DNA of 64,000 nt from a cyanobacterium endosymbiont of Epithemia clementina EcSB (GTDB lineage: Bacteria; Cyanobacteriota; Cyanobacteriia; Cyanobacteriales; Microcystaceae), in assembly GCF_029919255.1 (NCBI RefSeq), contig NZ_CP123991.1, forward strand, positions 1,233,110 to 1,297,109. The letters run 5' to 3'. The notes beneath the pieces were generated by a model, which saw only the letters and a program-made list of their open reading frames with translations, made no database searches and was not told where the DNA came from. The translations under genes were made by a program, and so were the position numbers. Below, one piece after another: positions 31,479 to 41,230 of the stretch. Every line of letters starts with the position of its first letter. The stretch's first letter is position 1.

Positions 31479-32372
31479 TTACAATTGGGATCTTGGAAAA
31501 TTTCCCAAGTGACTGTACCACAGCCACTTTAATAAATGTTGACTTATGGCAATTAATCCTAATCGAGCTTGGGATAACTGGAAATCATTTTGAGCTAAAT
31601 CTCCAAAAATTCGGCAATGACGTTCGAAATCTAAAATAGATTCGCTTAACTGAGTTCCAAGCTTATTCCAGATTACTGAAGGATTATTAACTGACCGATC
31701 AACAGTGATAATCACCTGATTAATGAGGGCTAAGGCGGCTCGATGGGTAAGCCGTAATTGATAAGTATCTTTTAGCCAAGGAATAGGATCGGGAGCTTGC
31801 CAAGGCAATGTTAAGTCGTCCAAAGCCTTTGATTGAAAAGTAATTAACCCCTCTGTCTCCCCCAGACGTAATAAAGAACAACACCGCGCATAAGTATATT
31901 CAATAAAAAACAGATTTTCAGCTTTTCTTGAAATTTCAGGTAAGTTAGGTTGGAAAAATATCTTTTGTCCTAACGATTGTAACCAAAGGACAAGAGTGTG
32001 ATCGCTCACCTCAAAATCTAACCACCCTGGGTGAATTAGTTTCATTGTCAAAGTTGATTGGGACAATTCTTGATCGTCAAGATTAGATTGAGCCTTCAAA
32101 ACAGAAAATACCTGTTGTGCAATCTCAATAGGAGATAGAGACAGCTGACTTGACAGTTGCATAGCTATCGCACAACGATAAGTAATCGGAGTAGGATGGG
32201 ATAAACGGGAGACAGCTAAAGTTTTCTGCGGTAAATTAAATGAGGACTCCTTAAAAAGTTGTGAACTGATTAATAAGGATGATAATTGTTTTTGTAATTG
32301 TTGTTGAATAGATAAATCTTTTAAGATAATTTTAAAAGTTGCATGATCGGTATTAAAAAGACTAATCTCCAT
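31479..32372 (-). CDS. DALR anticodon-binding-domain protein (ArgS-like, no catalytic core)
   Basis: 297 residues. The C-terminal half (about 155-297) matches the DALR anticodon-binding domain of arginyl-tRNA synthetases: YTYARCCSLLR, LTHRAALALINQVI and the ending QHLLKWLWYSHLGNFPRS. The N-terminal half has CAIAMQLSSQLSLSPIEIAQ and LIHPGWLDFEVSD, recalling the ArgS N-terminal tRNA-binding domain (the GFIN). The HIGH/KMSK catalytic fold between them is absent, and the gene is intact at this length, so it is a dedicated paralog, known across cyanobacteria, and not a truncated synthetase. Likely role: tRNA or RNA binding; exact function unknown. Confidence 0.8.
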   Translation of the reverse strand: MEISLFNTDHATFKIILKDLSIQQQLQKQLSSLLISSQLFKESSFNLPQKTLAVSRLSHPTPITYRCAIAMQLSSQLSLSPIEIAQQVFSVLKAQSNLDDQELSQSTLTMKLIHPGWLDFEVSDHTLVLWLQSLGQKIFFQPNLPEISRKAENLFFIEYTYARCCSLLRLGETEGLITFQSKALDDLTLPWQAPDPIPWLKDTYQLRLTHRAALALINQVIITVDRSVNNPSVIWNKLGTQLSESILDFERHCRIFGDLAQNDFQLSQARLGLIAISQHLLKWLWYSHLGNFPRSQL

Positions 32373-32879
32373 AGTAAATGCTTAAATATAAAGGAATAAA
32401 CTCATTGTAAATGTTCTTAAATCTAGTTAACGAATTGATAATAAGTTGCTTACTCTACACATCCTTAAATAGATTTTTCAATTTGGAATTAATTGAGTAT
32501 AACTGATATTATTTGAGGTACTTGCTGAGAATCGGATATTTATGATTTATAGCAAAATTTTTGTTAATAGATTTCAAGTACTGAAGATTGTATTTGCATC
32601 GGTCGGTTTAGCCTATTTAGTTTAGTCTATTTATAATTTCTACCTTAATCGTTACTGCTACGGTAACTTCTACTTCTGTGGCTATTGGGTTACAGTTTTG
32701 TCTTATCTGGAATACAACTTTGATTAATAAAGGCTTTATATCGAGAATTATATTAATTAATCATTTATGATTTTTTAATCAGAGTTTAATGTTATTTCAT
32801 TTATCTTTAAAAATTAAGCTGTAGAGCGTTTTACACTATGTTAGCCTTAAAAACTAACCACGATCTTTTCATGTATTAG
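32373..32879. other. Intergenic stretch upstream of the DALR gene
   Basis: A plus-strand readable piece at about 32555-32620 (FQVLKIVFASVGLAYLV) looks like a membrane helix from a lost protein. Nothing else identifiable. Confidence 0.35.
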
Positions 32880-33310
32880 TTATATATAACAATTTTAAAT
32901 TGGGTGGCTCTTAATAACAGCAATAGATGAATCAGTCAATTATGTCTTGATCAGTTATTTAACCAGTCGCTTGATTGATATTTTAAGAATCATGAATTTA
33001 TTGAATTTGCAAGTATTTTCATTTTTTTATCAACAGTTTACAATAAAGTTAAAATCAGAAGAAAGAGGAGGTAAAAATACAACTTTTACTTCCAGGTGTT
33101 CTATCAATTCTCTGCTTTTTGCAGCTTTAGGAGCCTGTAAATTCTCTATAAGCGCATGATCTACTAGTAGGATAGATGGTGTCAGCACTTCTATTTCACG
33201 AGTAAAGAAAGCTTTTTTATTTCTCTAGTGTTCAAAAGTAAAGGTAGCTAAAAAAAATCAGATTTAGCAATTATTTTAACTAACATAATATTTTTTCTAA
33301 ATTATTATGT
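32880..33310 (-). pseudogene. IS630-family transposase remnant 1
   Basis: Minus-strand frames read LLVDHALIENLQAPKAAKSR, ELIEHLEVKVVFLPPLSSDF then NFIVNC, matching the IS630 text VVMDNLPAHK...VVFLPPYSPDFNPIENC of the DDE domain; DSSIAVIKSHP follows near the end. Stops and frame shifts are numerous, and the first catalytic Asp region is not readable. It shares clear DNA similarity with the second copy at 38130-38640 (for example GGTGTCAGCACTTCT versus GGTATCAGCACTTCT). Confidence 0.75.
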
Positions 33311-33596
33311 TAGAGTAATGAGTCATGACTAGACAAACTCCGATCTTCTCAATAAAAACTGAGTCCGAAGTTTTGGAATCAGTTTTTGTAATGTGTCAAG
33401 GAGTGAAGTATTTTTTCGTTTAAGTTGAGTTTTTAGACTTAATGATACATGCTAGGAGTACTGACCATAACATATTTTTTTGTGTAAGCAAATACTTAGT
33501 CATTGTAGAGTATTATCGTTATCTTATTCTAGCTATTGTTCTACAACACTAAGTATTTTTGTCTCAAGTAAAGAATTTTTTTGAGTTTATGAGGTA

Positions 33597-33640
33597 ATGT
33601 TTTTATCCTTTTTATTAAGTAATAAAAAGGATAAAAACAT
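33597..33640. repeat. Perfect 20-bp inverted repeat
   Basis: ATGTTTTTATCCTTTTTATT (33597-33616), loop AAGT, exact complement (33621-33640). Confidence 0.8.
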
Positions 33641-33869
33641 AATAAATATCTTATTAGTTGTTAACGAAATTAATGTCATTGCTAATTTTTGATTTATTAG
33701 ACTAAATATATATTTCTATTTTTTTACTTTTATTTATATAAATAAAAATTATTATTGTTAGCCAGAACAGAAGTAATTAGTAAACTTGTATTAGTATTTC
33801 TATAGTTCTTTAATTCCGTTTAGTTTCATTCAAGAACCTACTGCTAAAAAACTCATTAATTAAGATTGT

Positions 33870-33911
33870 TACTTTATATTAAAATATATTTATATATTTT
33901 AATATAAAGTA
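33870..33911. repeat. Perfect 19-bp inverted repeat
   Basis: TACTTTATATTAAAATATA (33870-33888), loop TTTA, exact complement (33893-33911). Confidence 0.8.
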
Positions 33912-34044
33912 AATATCAATTGTTTATGCCAAACTTATATCTATAATTTACTTGCTACTTAATTATTTTAAATATCTTTATCTTAAAGTATTTAGGATTT
34001 TGTAAATTAATTGCTGTTAATCTAAATAATATTATGTTGCCTAA

Positions 34045-34082
34045 TACTAATAGCTTAATTTTTAAAAATTAAGCTATTAGTA
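34045..34082. repeat. 38-bp perfect palindrome
   Basis: TACTAATAGCTTAATTTTT joined directly to its exact complement; no loop. Confidence 0.8.
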
Positions 34083-35064
34083 CAATCCCCTAATACTTAT
34101 TATTTTTATAATATCTCAAATACCAGAAAAAACATTACCTTTTATTAGTCTTTGATTATCTTTTTTAAATTTATTTTTTTAAAAATTTTCTTACCTAGAG
34201 AAAGCTCTAGCAGAAAAAAATTTTACTTTTAATAACTTTATCCTTGGAATAAACCAAAATTTTGTTGAGTAGCTATTCTAAACAACCAATTAATTTAATA
34301 GTCAAAATAACATAAGGATAACTAACTATGTATTTTAGTGTGTCTTAGGCATCTATCAATGAAATAGATATATTTCTATGTTCAAATAATTAAAGTCAAA
34401 TATATATTATTTAAACTTGTATATCTTGTGGTAAGTCTATACAATTTTTGTATTTTTAAATATGTTTATAGTTATTTCGTAAAAATGTACTCAATACAAT
34501 TATTATTCTGCTAAGTTAACTTTTAAAGTATAAGTAGGTGCGCAAGATAAATACGACTTTTTTTTATTATTTGAGTTGATACTTAACTAAATAACTTGTA
34601 TACACTGAGTCATTATTAAGAATAATTATCGTATCTGTCCTTTTGTTTATGCCATATTTTTCAACTTCATTTATCTCTTAATTTACAACAGTTTAGACTT
34701 TTTAGTTTTTTGGGAGATAGATTGCTTTTTGTCTTTACTTTTATAACTTTCTTTTTCTAATTATTTTTTAACAATTACAGATTATTCTATAAATTTATTC
34801 AACTCCTTTATCCTTGAACGAGAGCTATATATAAAAAATATATTTTCTTATTCCTAAGTTATTGTCCTTGGATAATCTACCTAATAATTGTTATTTTTAC
34901 CGAATCTGTATCGTAAGATTAACTAGTAAAGTAAATAATATCTCTTCAACCTAATATCTATTTTCTATGTTATTAAACATAACAGATAAGTTTTCTATCA
35001 TCAGCTAGCTAATTTTAATTGTTATATATATAATCTACTCTTAGTTTTCTTTTTAAGATTTTTT

Positions 35065-35115
35065 ATTTTAAAAATACTGATTAAAATGTTCTCTTTTCAT
35101 CAGTATTTTTAAAAT
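35065..35115. repeat. 17-bp inverted repeat with 17-base loop
   Basis: ATTTTAAAAATACTGAT (35065-35081) and its exact complement (35099-35115). Confidence 0.7.
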
Positions 35116-35880
35116 GAAATTATTAACGTTTTATGTCCTGACTTAGTTAAGCTTTTTATTTATTTTTTTTTATTAGATCGTTTCTTATTAAATAGTGATA
35201 TAGAGGGTATTCAATCTATCTAAGGCAAATTTATAATGATTTATTCATTATTTTTATTGAGTTTTTTTGTATAAATTACATTTATATATCATAAATATGA
35301 CCTTGTGTTAAGTCTCTTTTTAAAAGAAATAAAACTATCTCTAAACCATTTAAAATATAAAAGCAGGTAATGGTAAATACGTCTAAATTTAGAATTCTAT
35401 TCATTAAACTGAGTTAAACATTTGATGCCATAAGTATAAATTAAGTAAAAAGATTCAGCATAACATGCTTTTATATAAAAAAAACTTTTTATAATTATAA
35501 ATATAATTATAGGTTTTGAGAAACCTATTCTTGACAATTAAACTTTTTCTTTATATCTTTTAGTTTTACCTCAAATTTTTTACATAAAATTTCAGTATAA
35601 TTAATAGGAATTAATAACGACAGCAAGAAGATAATAAGAAAATAATTTTTATTAAAGTAAAACAGAGGGCAAAGTGAATAACTACTGAGTTAGTATCGGT
35701 TTTGATAGTCATGGTAATTATTCCCATTGCTGATACTATTCTGTCATTTCTTTAGGTATAACTAGTTAAAAAATCGCACAAAAATAATTTAAAAATCTTT
35801 AGTTATAGAGTTAAAAATTCTTAGAAATAAATAGAAATTGTTCAAATCTTGGTTGTTGATAATGCTCATGAAATCCTTAG

Positions 35881-37044
35881 TTACTTGTGTTTATATCCTA
35901 AAATTTCTATAGCCACGCGATTGCAGACTCCTACCTCTCCTAACATAGTACACATGTGGTCATAATCTGCTAAGGTTTTTTGACGACGTTCAGGATTAAG
36001 CAGCAACTCTAAAGACTCTTGGACAATGCGATCTATGGTTGCCTCTTCCTGCAATAATTCAGGAACAATTTCCTCCATCACCACTAAATTCGGCGGAGAC
36101 ATAAAGGGAATAGAAAACTTTAAAATATTACGAGCAATCCACATCGTTAAAGGATTGACTAAACATAATACTAATTGAGGAATTCTCAGTAAAGCTAATT
36201 CTAAATTAACAGTCCCTGATTTAGCAATAGCAAAATCTGCTGCCGCCATTACTTCTAAAGCCTCTTGTCCCTCAAGCAAAGTAATCGAAAGTTGATAGGC
36301 GTTAACTGTTGTTTTAATGGTATCGCGATATTCACTCAGAGAAATAGGAAGTAAAAAATGAAGATCAGGAATTTTTTCTTGGAGTTTTTGGGCTGCTTTG
36401 CACATCAGAGGAAGGTGATACTTCAACTCTTGATAACGGGAAGCAGGAAATAAAGCGACTACCGTTTGATCGTGGTCAATATTTAACCTAAGACGGGCTT
36501 CTTCACGGCTAGGGGCTTTAGTCATGCGATCTAGTAGGGGATGGCCAACCCACTTGACTGTAACACCTTTTTCTGCAAAAAATCGGGCTTCTTCAGGAAA
36601 AATTGCTAAGAGAAGATCAGTAATATGAGCGAACTGTTGAATAGTTTTACTATTGGGAGCCCAGACCCAAGATTGAGGGGCAATGTAATAGATAATAGGA
36701 ACTTCAGGGAAATGCTTGCGAGCATATTGGCCAAAGGCGGAATTAGGTCCCATGTAATCGATAAGAATAAGAATATCAGGGGGATTTTTCCGTAAATATT
36801 GTTTAACTCGACGTTGCATTAACCAAGTTGGAATAATAAATGGAAGAGACTCAACAATACCAATAGACCCAATAGCAGCGGTATTACCTAACAATTTTGC
36901 CCCGGCTTGCGCCATGAGATCACCCCCCAAAGCTAGAATTTCCAAAGGGATACCTTGATTTTTGGCTTGTTGGTAGAGAGCTTCAACCAACATTGAGCCC
37001 TGTAAATCCCCAGATACTTCCCCTGTACTGATAAAAATTCGCAT
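35881..37044 (-). CDS. lpxB: Lipid-A-disaccharide synthase
   Basis: 387 residues, full family length. LpxB condenses UDP-diacylglucosamine with lipid X at the inner membrane to make the lipid A disaccharide. Recognised segments: FISTGEVSGDLQGSMLVEAL at the N-terminus, DYMGPN, IIYYIAPQSWVWAPN, LLAIFPEEARFF, VGHPLLDRM, then ALFPASRYQELKYHLP and AIAKSGTVNLELALL in the sugar-nucleotide binding half. Intact. It follows lpxA on the same strand with a 53-bp gap, so the pair is an operon. In free-living cyanobacteria lpxC and fabZ commonly precede lpxA; here decayed DNA and an IS630 remnant lie upstream instead. Confidence 0.96.
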   Translation of the reverse strand: MRIFISTGEVSGDLQGSMLVEALYQQAKNQGIPLEILALGGDLMAQAGAKLLGNTAAIGSIGIVESLPFIIPTWLMQRRVKQYLRKNPPDILILIDYMGPNSAFGQYARKHFPEVPIIYYIAPQSWVWAPNSKTIQQFAHITDLLLAIFPEEARFFAEKGVTVKWVGHPLLDRMTKAPSREEARLRLNIDHDQTVVALFPASRYQELKYHLPLMCKAAQKLQEKIPDLHFLLPISLSEYRDTIKTTVNAYQLSITLLEGQEALEVMAAADFAIAKSGTVNLELALLRIPQLVLCLVNPLTMWIARNILKFSIPFMSPPNLVVMEEIVPELLQEEATIDRIVQESLELLLNPERRQKTLADYDHMCTMLGEVGVCNRVAIEILGYKHK

Positions 37045-37097
37045 AGATTCCCTAAAAAGTGTAAATGAACCCCATAGTTAACTCGTGGTACTTGTCC

Positions 37098-37928
37098 CTA
37101 AGCTTTCGCTGGAATGGGTCCGCGTCGTTTTTCTTCTGTGGTGGAGGCCATCAAAAAATGGTGGAGATACTTAACATATTCGTTGTCAGAGATTTTCGAT
37201 AATTTCTCTAGGGCTTCTTTAAACGTAAAATCTGAACGATAAAGGAAACGAAAAGCTTCTTTTAGGTACCCCATATCTTGGGTGGTCAGTCCAGCTCTTT
37301 TAAGTCCGACTAAATTGAGTGATCGCACCCGTGATGGATTCCCTTCAATCATCATAAACGGAGGGGCATCTCGATCAATGCGACTCATCCCTCCTAGCAT
37401 GGCATTACGTCCGATACGAACAAATTGATGAACCCCTAATGCTCCACCAATAACTGCCCGTGATTCAATGTAAACATGACCTGCTAAAGCGACAGCATTG
37501 GCAATAATGACATTATCTTCAATCACACAATTATGTGCAACATGGACATAAGCCATCAACAGGTTATGATTACCAATTTGGGTCACCTCATCGGCGTGGG
37601 TTGCCCGATTAATAGTGACAAACTCTCTAATGATATTGTGGTCCCCAATTTTTGCCCAACTGGCAGCTCCCTTATATTTTAAGTCTTGGGGGTCTGAACC
37701 AATAACAGCACTGGGAAAAATATGATTACCAACTCCAATTTCTATTGGTCCTTCGATAATGGCATGAGCCCCAACAATGGTTCGAGCATCAATTTTTACA
37801 TTGTCTCCAATCACTGCATAAGGGCCGACTTCTACGGTAGGATGAAGTTCTGCTTTCGGGTGAATAATGGCAGTAGGGTGGATTGGGGTACTCAAAGAGG
37901 TATCTCCCTTGGTTTGATAGGTCAGCAT
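37098..37928 (-). CDS. lpxA: UDP-N-acetylglucosamine acyltransferase
   Basis: 276 residues, almost all left-handed beta-helix hexapeptide repeats from about 15 to 195 (HPTAIIHPKAELHPTVEVG and onward), with a C-terminal helical part (LKRAGLTTQDMGYLKEAFRF). The catalytic His is H132 in VAHNC, equivalent to H125 of E. coli LpxA. GGMSRIDRDAPPFMMIEGNPS is the typical end of the helix domain. It performs the first step of lipid A synthesis, 3-O-acylation of UDP-GlcNAc. Gene order lpxA-lpxB with shared strand suggests co-transcription. Retention of both genes implies that the outer membrane still carries lipid A. Confidence 0.95.
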   Translation of the reverse strand: MLTYQTKGDTSLSTPIHPTAIIHPKAELHPTVEVGPYAVIGDNVKIDARTIVGAHAIIEGPIEIGVGNHIFPSAVIGSDPQDLKYKGAASWAKIGDHNIIREFVTINRATHADEVTQIGNHNLLMAYVHVAHNCVIEDNVIIANAVALAGHVYIESRAVIGGALGVHQFVRIGRNAMLGGMSRIDRDAPPFMMIEGNPSRVRSLNLVGLKRAGLTTQDMGYLKEAFRFLYRSDFTFKEALEKLSKISDNEYVKYLHHFLMASTTEEKRRGPIPAKA

Positions 37929-38129
37929 TAAATTTTTGTTCTAGCTTACAGGGTATTTAAGTAAAAGAGACACAAGGCCGCATTCGTTTTATTTTAAGTA
38001 AATATAATTCCTGTGGCTAAAGGAGTCAAACTTCAGGGGATTTGACTGACTTTTGACAATAAAGCTCTGTGCTTAATTGCGTCACATCATACAAAATACC
38101 ATTCCTGTTCATTTTTTTCTTATAGCGGG
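37929..38129. other. Leader region of lpxA
   Basis: About 200 bp with no gene, between the lpxA start and the IS630 remnant. It must carry the lpxA promoter. No convincing motif could be fixed. Confidence 0.35.
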
Positions 38130-38640
38130 TTTCAATTGAGTAGCCCATAATAACAGTAGTAGGTGAACTAGCCAATATGTCTTTATCGGTTACTAAATCA
38201 ACCGTTTTATTGTATGGTTTGATTGATTGAGACTTCTAGAATTTCGGGATTTTTGAGTGCGTAAATATTCTTTAATTTGTGACTAATAGTTTTTAATCAA
38301 GTTGAAATCAGGAGAGTAAAAAGATAAAAATACGAGTTTTACTCCTATAGATTCCACTACTTTTCTAACTTTTATGGCTTTTTTATCAGGTAAATCATCT
38401 ATGACCATATAATCTACGAGTTAAATTTATGGTATCAGCACTTCTGTTTTATAAGTTAGAAGAGCTTTTTTACTGGTCCATCATTCAAAAGTAAAAAGAG
38501 CACAAAAACTAGATGCAGTGAATACCTCAATGAACTTAATATTTTTTTATAAATTTTTAAAATGTTTATTATAAACTTGTTTTTATTTAGTTGTTCTATC
38601 ATAATGACAGCCCATGACTAGCTTATACAATTAATTTATC
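38130..38640 (-). pseudogene. IS630-family transposase remnant 2
   Basis: Minus-strand frames give FTASSFCALFTFE, then TSKKALLTYKTEVLIP, DYMVIDDLPDKKAIKVRKVV, ESIGVKLVFLSFYSPDFN and LIKNY..QIKEYLRTQ. This is the IS630 DDE domain in order, with the second catalytic Asp (VID) and the SPDFNPIEN-like motif damaged. Further upstream FVDKLIV and SHGLSL recall FVDExG...TRLYGR. Several stops and shifts make it non-functional. It shares DNA similarity with remnant 1. It sits between lpxA and an older gene fragment. Confidence 0.8.
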
Positions 38641-39648
38641 AACAAAGACTAGGTTTTAACGTTTAATTTTTCAATTTTTATTAAATATTTTTATCCTAAA
38701 AATTGAACCATATCTGTGTAAAATTACTCTGAATAGAGTATTCTTTTTTTTTAGTTAATTTAAGTTTTTAAGCCAAACAAAATACTGACTATATATCATA
38801 CTTATGATTTCATTTAAGCTAATAATAAGTTCCTGCAGAAGAGCATCCTTATTTTGTTCTAAAGATTGTTTAGCAACATTAAGTTGTTCTACCTCAATTA
38901 AAAGATAGTCGTCTAAGCTATGAGGGAAGAGTTTTATGCTTATCTTTACTTTTTAACATCTAAGATAACGATTGATAAAACTATAACTGAGTTAAAAAAG
39001 TTCTGCTAGTCGTGGAGTTCATTGATTGGTCTTGTTGTTGGTTTATATGATTTTAATAAAAATATTGATGGAATACGGCTTTATTATTTTAGTTTGTTCA
39101 CTTTATTTTTCGGTAACTAATAATAGTAATTATTAGTTACCGAAAAATAATACTTAGATTTTTTTAAAAAAATTAAAACATAACTTAGTTTTTCATTACT
39201 TTACAAACAAAAATTTTTTTTGAAAAAATATTCTTCAATGAGCCGATAGACTCTAATCATAAAGTAAATTGTATTTATTTATGATTAAATCAAGATAATA
39301 ACTTTTGAAATAACAACCGAAAGTTCAATCTTTTTTTTAAAGATAAATAGATTTATTTGACAACATTAAATATGTTTATATTGTCTCGACCTCTTCAACA
39401 CCAAAAATCAGATGAATCCTTCTCCTTTATTTTTAAAAAATTTATTCCCTTAATCTGTTTCAGATTAAGGTTGTTAGGTTCTATTCAACCTGTTATGTAT
39501 AATCGTTAATACTAACATCTTAAAAATCTTATTCAAGAATTATTTTAGTTATTAATAGTTTGCTTATTAATAAAATTATTGCTAGATTTAGGCTATGTTT
39601 GGTTTTGAGAAACTTTTATTATCCTAAGTTCGGTAAAGTTGGTTAATA
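38641..39648. other. Gap with a gene fragment and inverted repeat
   Basis: The minus strand 38755-38965 keeps about 65 sense codons (LFPHSLDDYLLIEVEQLNVA ... ISMIYSQYFVWLKNLN, stop), which look like the C-terminal end of a lost helical protein. A perfect inverted repeat is at 39103-39150, and a hairpin CCTTAATCTGTTTCAGATTAAGG lies at about 39450-39472, before the end of natE. Confidence 0.45.
39103..39150. repeat. Perfect 22-bp inverted repeat
   Basis: Left arm 39103-39124 (starts TTATTTTTCGGTAAC), loop AGTA, exact complement 39129-39150. Among the longest arms in the window. Confidence 0.8.
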
Positions 39649-40371
39649 TCACTTTTGATAAGCAGCGCCCAAATATAGTCGACCAACTTTAGGATTACCA
39701 AGAAGGGATTCTCCTGATCCTTCAAGACGATCACAGCCATTTTCTAAAACATAGCCTCGATCAGCAATTAACAGAGCTTTTTTGGCGTTTTGTTCTACTA
39801 AAACAATAGCTTTGCCCATTCGATTAATGGCTTTGATTTGCTCAAAAATATTATTAACTAAAATTGGGGATAGAGCAGCCGAAGGTTCATCTAAGAGTAA
39901 CAAATCAGGATCAAGCATTAAAGCCCGTCCCATCGCTAACAGTTGGCGTTCTCCCCCTGATAGCTTTCCAGCCCGTTGACGACGACGTTCTCCCAAACGG
40001 GGAAACATGGTATAAATGCGATCTTTATCCTGTTTTAAAGATCCTTTTTTAATAAATGCTCCCACTTCTAGGTTTTCGTCGATGGTTAAGGCGGAAAAAA
40101 CATTAGAAATTTGAGGAACATAGCACATCCCATGGCGGACAATTTTATCTGATGGTACTCGAACGATATTTTTTCCTTTAAAGATAATTTTGCCCTGGTT
40201 GGGGGTTAATAGTCCAAAAATCGTTTTGGCTAACGTGGACTTTCCTGCCCCATTAGGACCAATTACAGCTACTAATTCCCCTGGGGTAACACGAAAATTA
40301 ATCCCTTGCAGTATATTGAAGTCTTCAACGTATCCTGCATAAACACTTTCTACTTCTAAGATATTTTCCAT
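39649..40371 (-). CDS. natE: Branched-chain/neutral amino acid ABC transporter ATPase (NatE/LivF type)
   Basis: 240 residues from MENILEVESVYAGY; two further in-frame ATGs lie upstream (to 40392), but this one has AAGG before it and matches relatives. Nucleotide-binding parts: Walker A GPNGAGKST, signature LSGGERQ, Walker B LLLLDEPSA, switch region VLVEQN. The LivF-like YVPQISNVFSALTIDENL and the C-terminal VGRLYLG place it with the cyanobacterial NatE subunit of the N-I neutral amino acid permease. The permease, binding-protein and second ATPase genes are not adjacent; this is usual in cyanobacteria, where nat genes are scattered. It follows the ferredoxin gene on the same strand. Confidence 0.85.
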   Translation of the reverse strand: MENILEVESVYAGYVEDFNILQGINFRVTPGELVAVIGPNGAGKSTLAKTIFGLLTPNQGKIIFKGKNIVRVPSDKIVRHGMCYVPQISNVFSALTIDENLEVGAFIKKGSLKQDKDRIYTMFPRLGERRRQRAGKLSGGERQLLAMGRALMLDPDLLLLDEPSAALSPILVNNIFEQIKAINRMGKAIVLVEQNAKKALLIADRGYVLENGCDRLEGSGESLLGNPKVGRLYLGAAYQK

Positions 40372-40466
40372 AGACCTTAACATTATCAACAATTAGGGTA
40401 AAAGACTAACTAAAAACCTTTTAATACCTCTCCCCTGAGCCTTTGAGAACATCTATTTCAGACCAT

Positions 40467-40694
40467 TTAAAATGGTGTTTTCTGCAATTCAGGGCGTTCT
40501 TCTGGAAAAATTGCATCTTCAACTGGACAAACTGTTATGCAAATTCCGCAGTCAATACAAGTTTGAAAGTCTATCCAATACCAATCAGTTCCATGAATAT
40601 TTTTGCCGGGACCTTCATGTATGCAAGCAACAGGACAAACGTCCACACAGTCAGCAACCCCTTCACAGGTTTCAGTAATGATAGTATGTGGCAA
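40467..40694 (-). CDS. Two-cluster 4Fe-4S ferredoxin
   Basis: 75 residues. Two cysteine groups (CEGVADCVDVCPVAC and CIDCGICITVCPVE) can bind two cubane clusters, as in bacterial-type ferredoxins; the first has extended spacing between its first two Cys. The insert PGKNIHGTDWYWIDFQTC is characteristic of a cyanobacterial ferredoxin group. Soluble electron carrier; the partner is unknown. An electron carrier of this kind could serve nitrogen fixation or biosynthetic reductases in such an organism, but nothing in the window shows this. It lies 95 bp upstream of the chosen natE start on the same strand and may be co-transcribed with it. Confidence 0.9.
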   Translation of the reverse strand: MPHTIITETCEGVADCVDVCPVACIHEGPGKNIHGTDWYWIDFQTCIDCGICITVCPVEDAIFPEERPELQKTPF

Positions 40695-40899
40695 AGTGTT
40701 TCCTCCTAGTTTTAATGTTTGAATGCTATGACTTTTTTATTGTGACAGACTTTCTTCTCTAGTTTCAACAAAATTTTCTTACTGTTACAGATGTAAAGAG
40801 ACTAAATATACTTTTGCTTCTTGCGCTACTTATTCAACTGATGAATATTGAGATAAGGTTGTCAGAATTTTTGAGCTTGTTTACTGTCTAAACGTCCTG
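40695..40899. other. Spacer before the HEAT-repeat remnant
   Basis: About 200 bp containing the ferredoxin promoter region on one side. No gene seen. Confidence 0.35.
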
Positions 40900-40936
40900 A
40901 TATCTGGGCAAATTCGCTATGAAGTTGCCCAGATAT
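40900..40936. terminator. Hairpin after the HEAT-repeat remnant
   Basis: ATATCTGGGCAA (40900-40911) and TTGCCCAGATAT (40925-40936), exact complements with a 13-base loop. It lies just past the readable end of the dead HEAT-repeat gene on the minus strand, where a terminator would be expected, so it appears to be a terminator that survived its gene. Confidence 0.65.
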
Positions 40937-41230
40937 TCAGTTACAAAAGGAATCAATAGAGGAATTGCTTCGAGATTTCCTGACTCTCTCAAGACACTGA
41001 TTGCAGAGATTTTTGCCAATCCATTGTCAGACTTTAAAGCTTCTTGGCACAATTTATCTTAAGCCCTCCTAATGCCTCTAAAGCATCCACAATGCTTAAC
41101 TGTAGCAAGCAATCTGAGGTATCGTGACAGGCTTGCTTTACATTTCTGTAAGCTTGTGTCAGTTTAAGTCCTCTGATGTCAATTTCTGAGTCCTTTTTAA
41201 GGAGGCGGTCACTTATGTAACTCTAATGCC
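40937..41230 (-). pseudogene. Decayed HEAT-repeat-like protein
   Basis: Minus-strand translation gives KLTQAYRNVKQACHDTSDCL, LQLSIVDALEALGGL and, in shifted frames, EALKSDNGLAKISAISVLRE followed by SGNLEAIPLLIPFVTE. The helical repeat form (DALEALG, NLEAIPLLI) is that of HEAT/PBS-lyase-type proteins. Frame shifts separate the pieces and the 5' part beyond 41230 is barely readable. Cyanobacterial relatives include phycobilin lyases and generic HEAT proteins; which one this was cannot be told. Confidence 0.65.

Larger units (their letters stand above)
33311..35880. other. 2.6-kb gene desert with clustered inverted repeats
   Basis: No intact gene. Four near-perfect inverted repeats lie at 33597-33640, 33870-33911, 34045-34082 and 35065-35115. 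On the minus strand around 34560-34720 a broken frame (DTIIILNNDSVYTSYLVKYQ) resembles another at 54830-54960. The desert lies downstream of lpxB. Confidence 0.55.

Noticed and set aside
32947-33159. 70-codon plus-strand ORF
   Set aside because: Antisense to the IS630 transposase remnant, whose minus-strand frames match known motifs.
33597-34082. CRISPR array from clustered repeats
   Set aside because: The repeats are palindromes of different sequence without regular spacers.
39782-40052. Two plus-strand ORFs inside natE
   Set aside because: Antisense shadows of a gene with complete ABC ATPase motifs.
40443-40709. Plus-strand ORFs over the ferredoxin
   Set aside because: Antisense to a gene with two cysteine cluster motifs.
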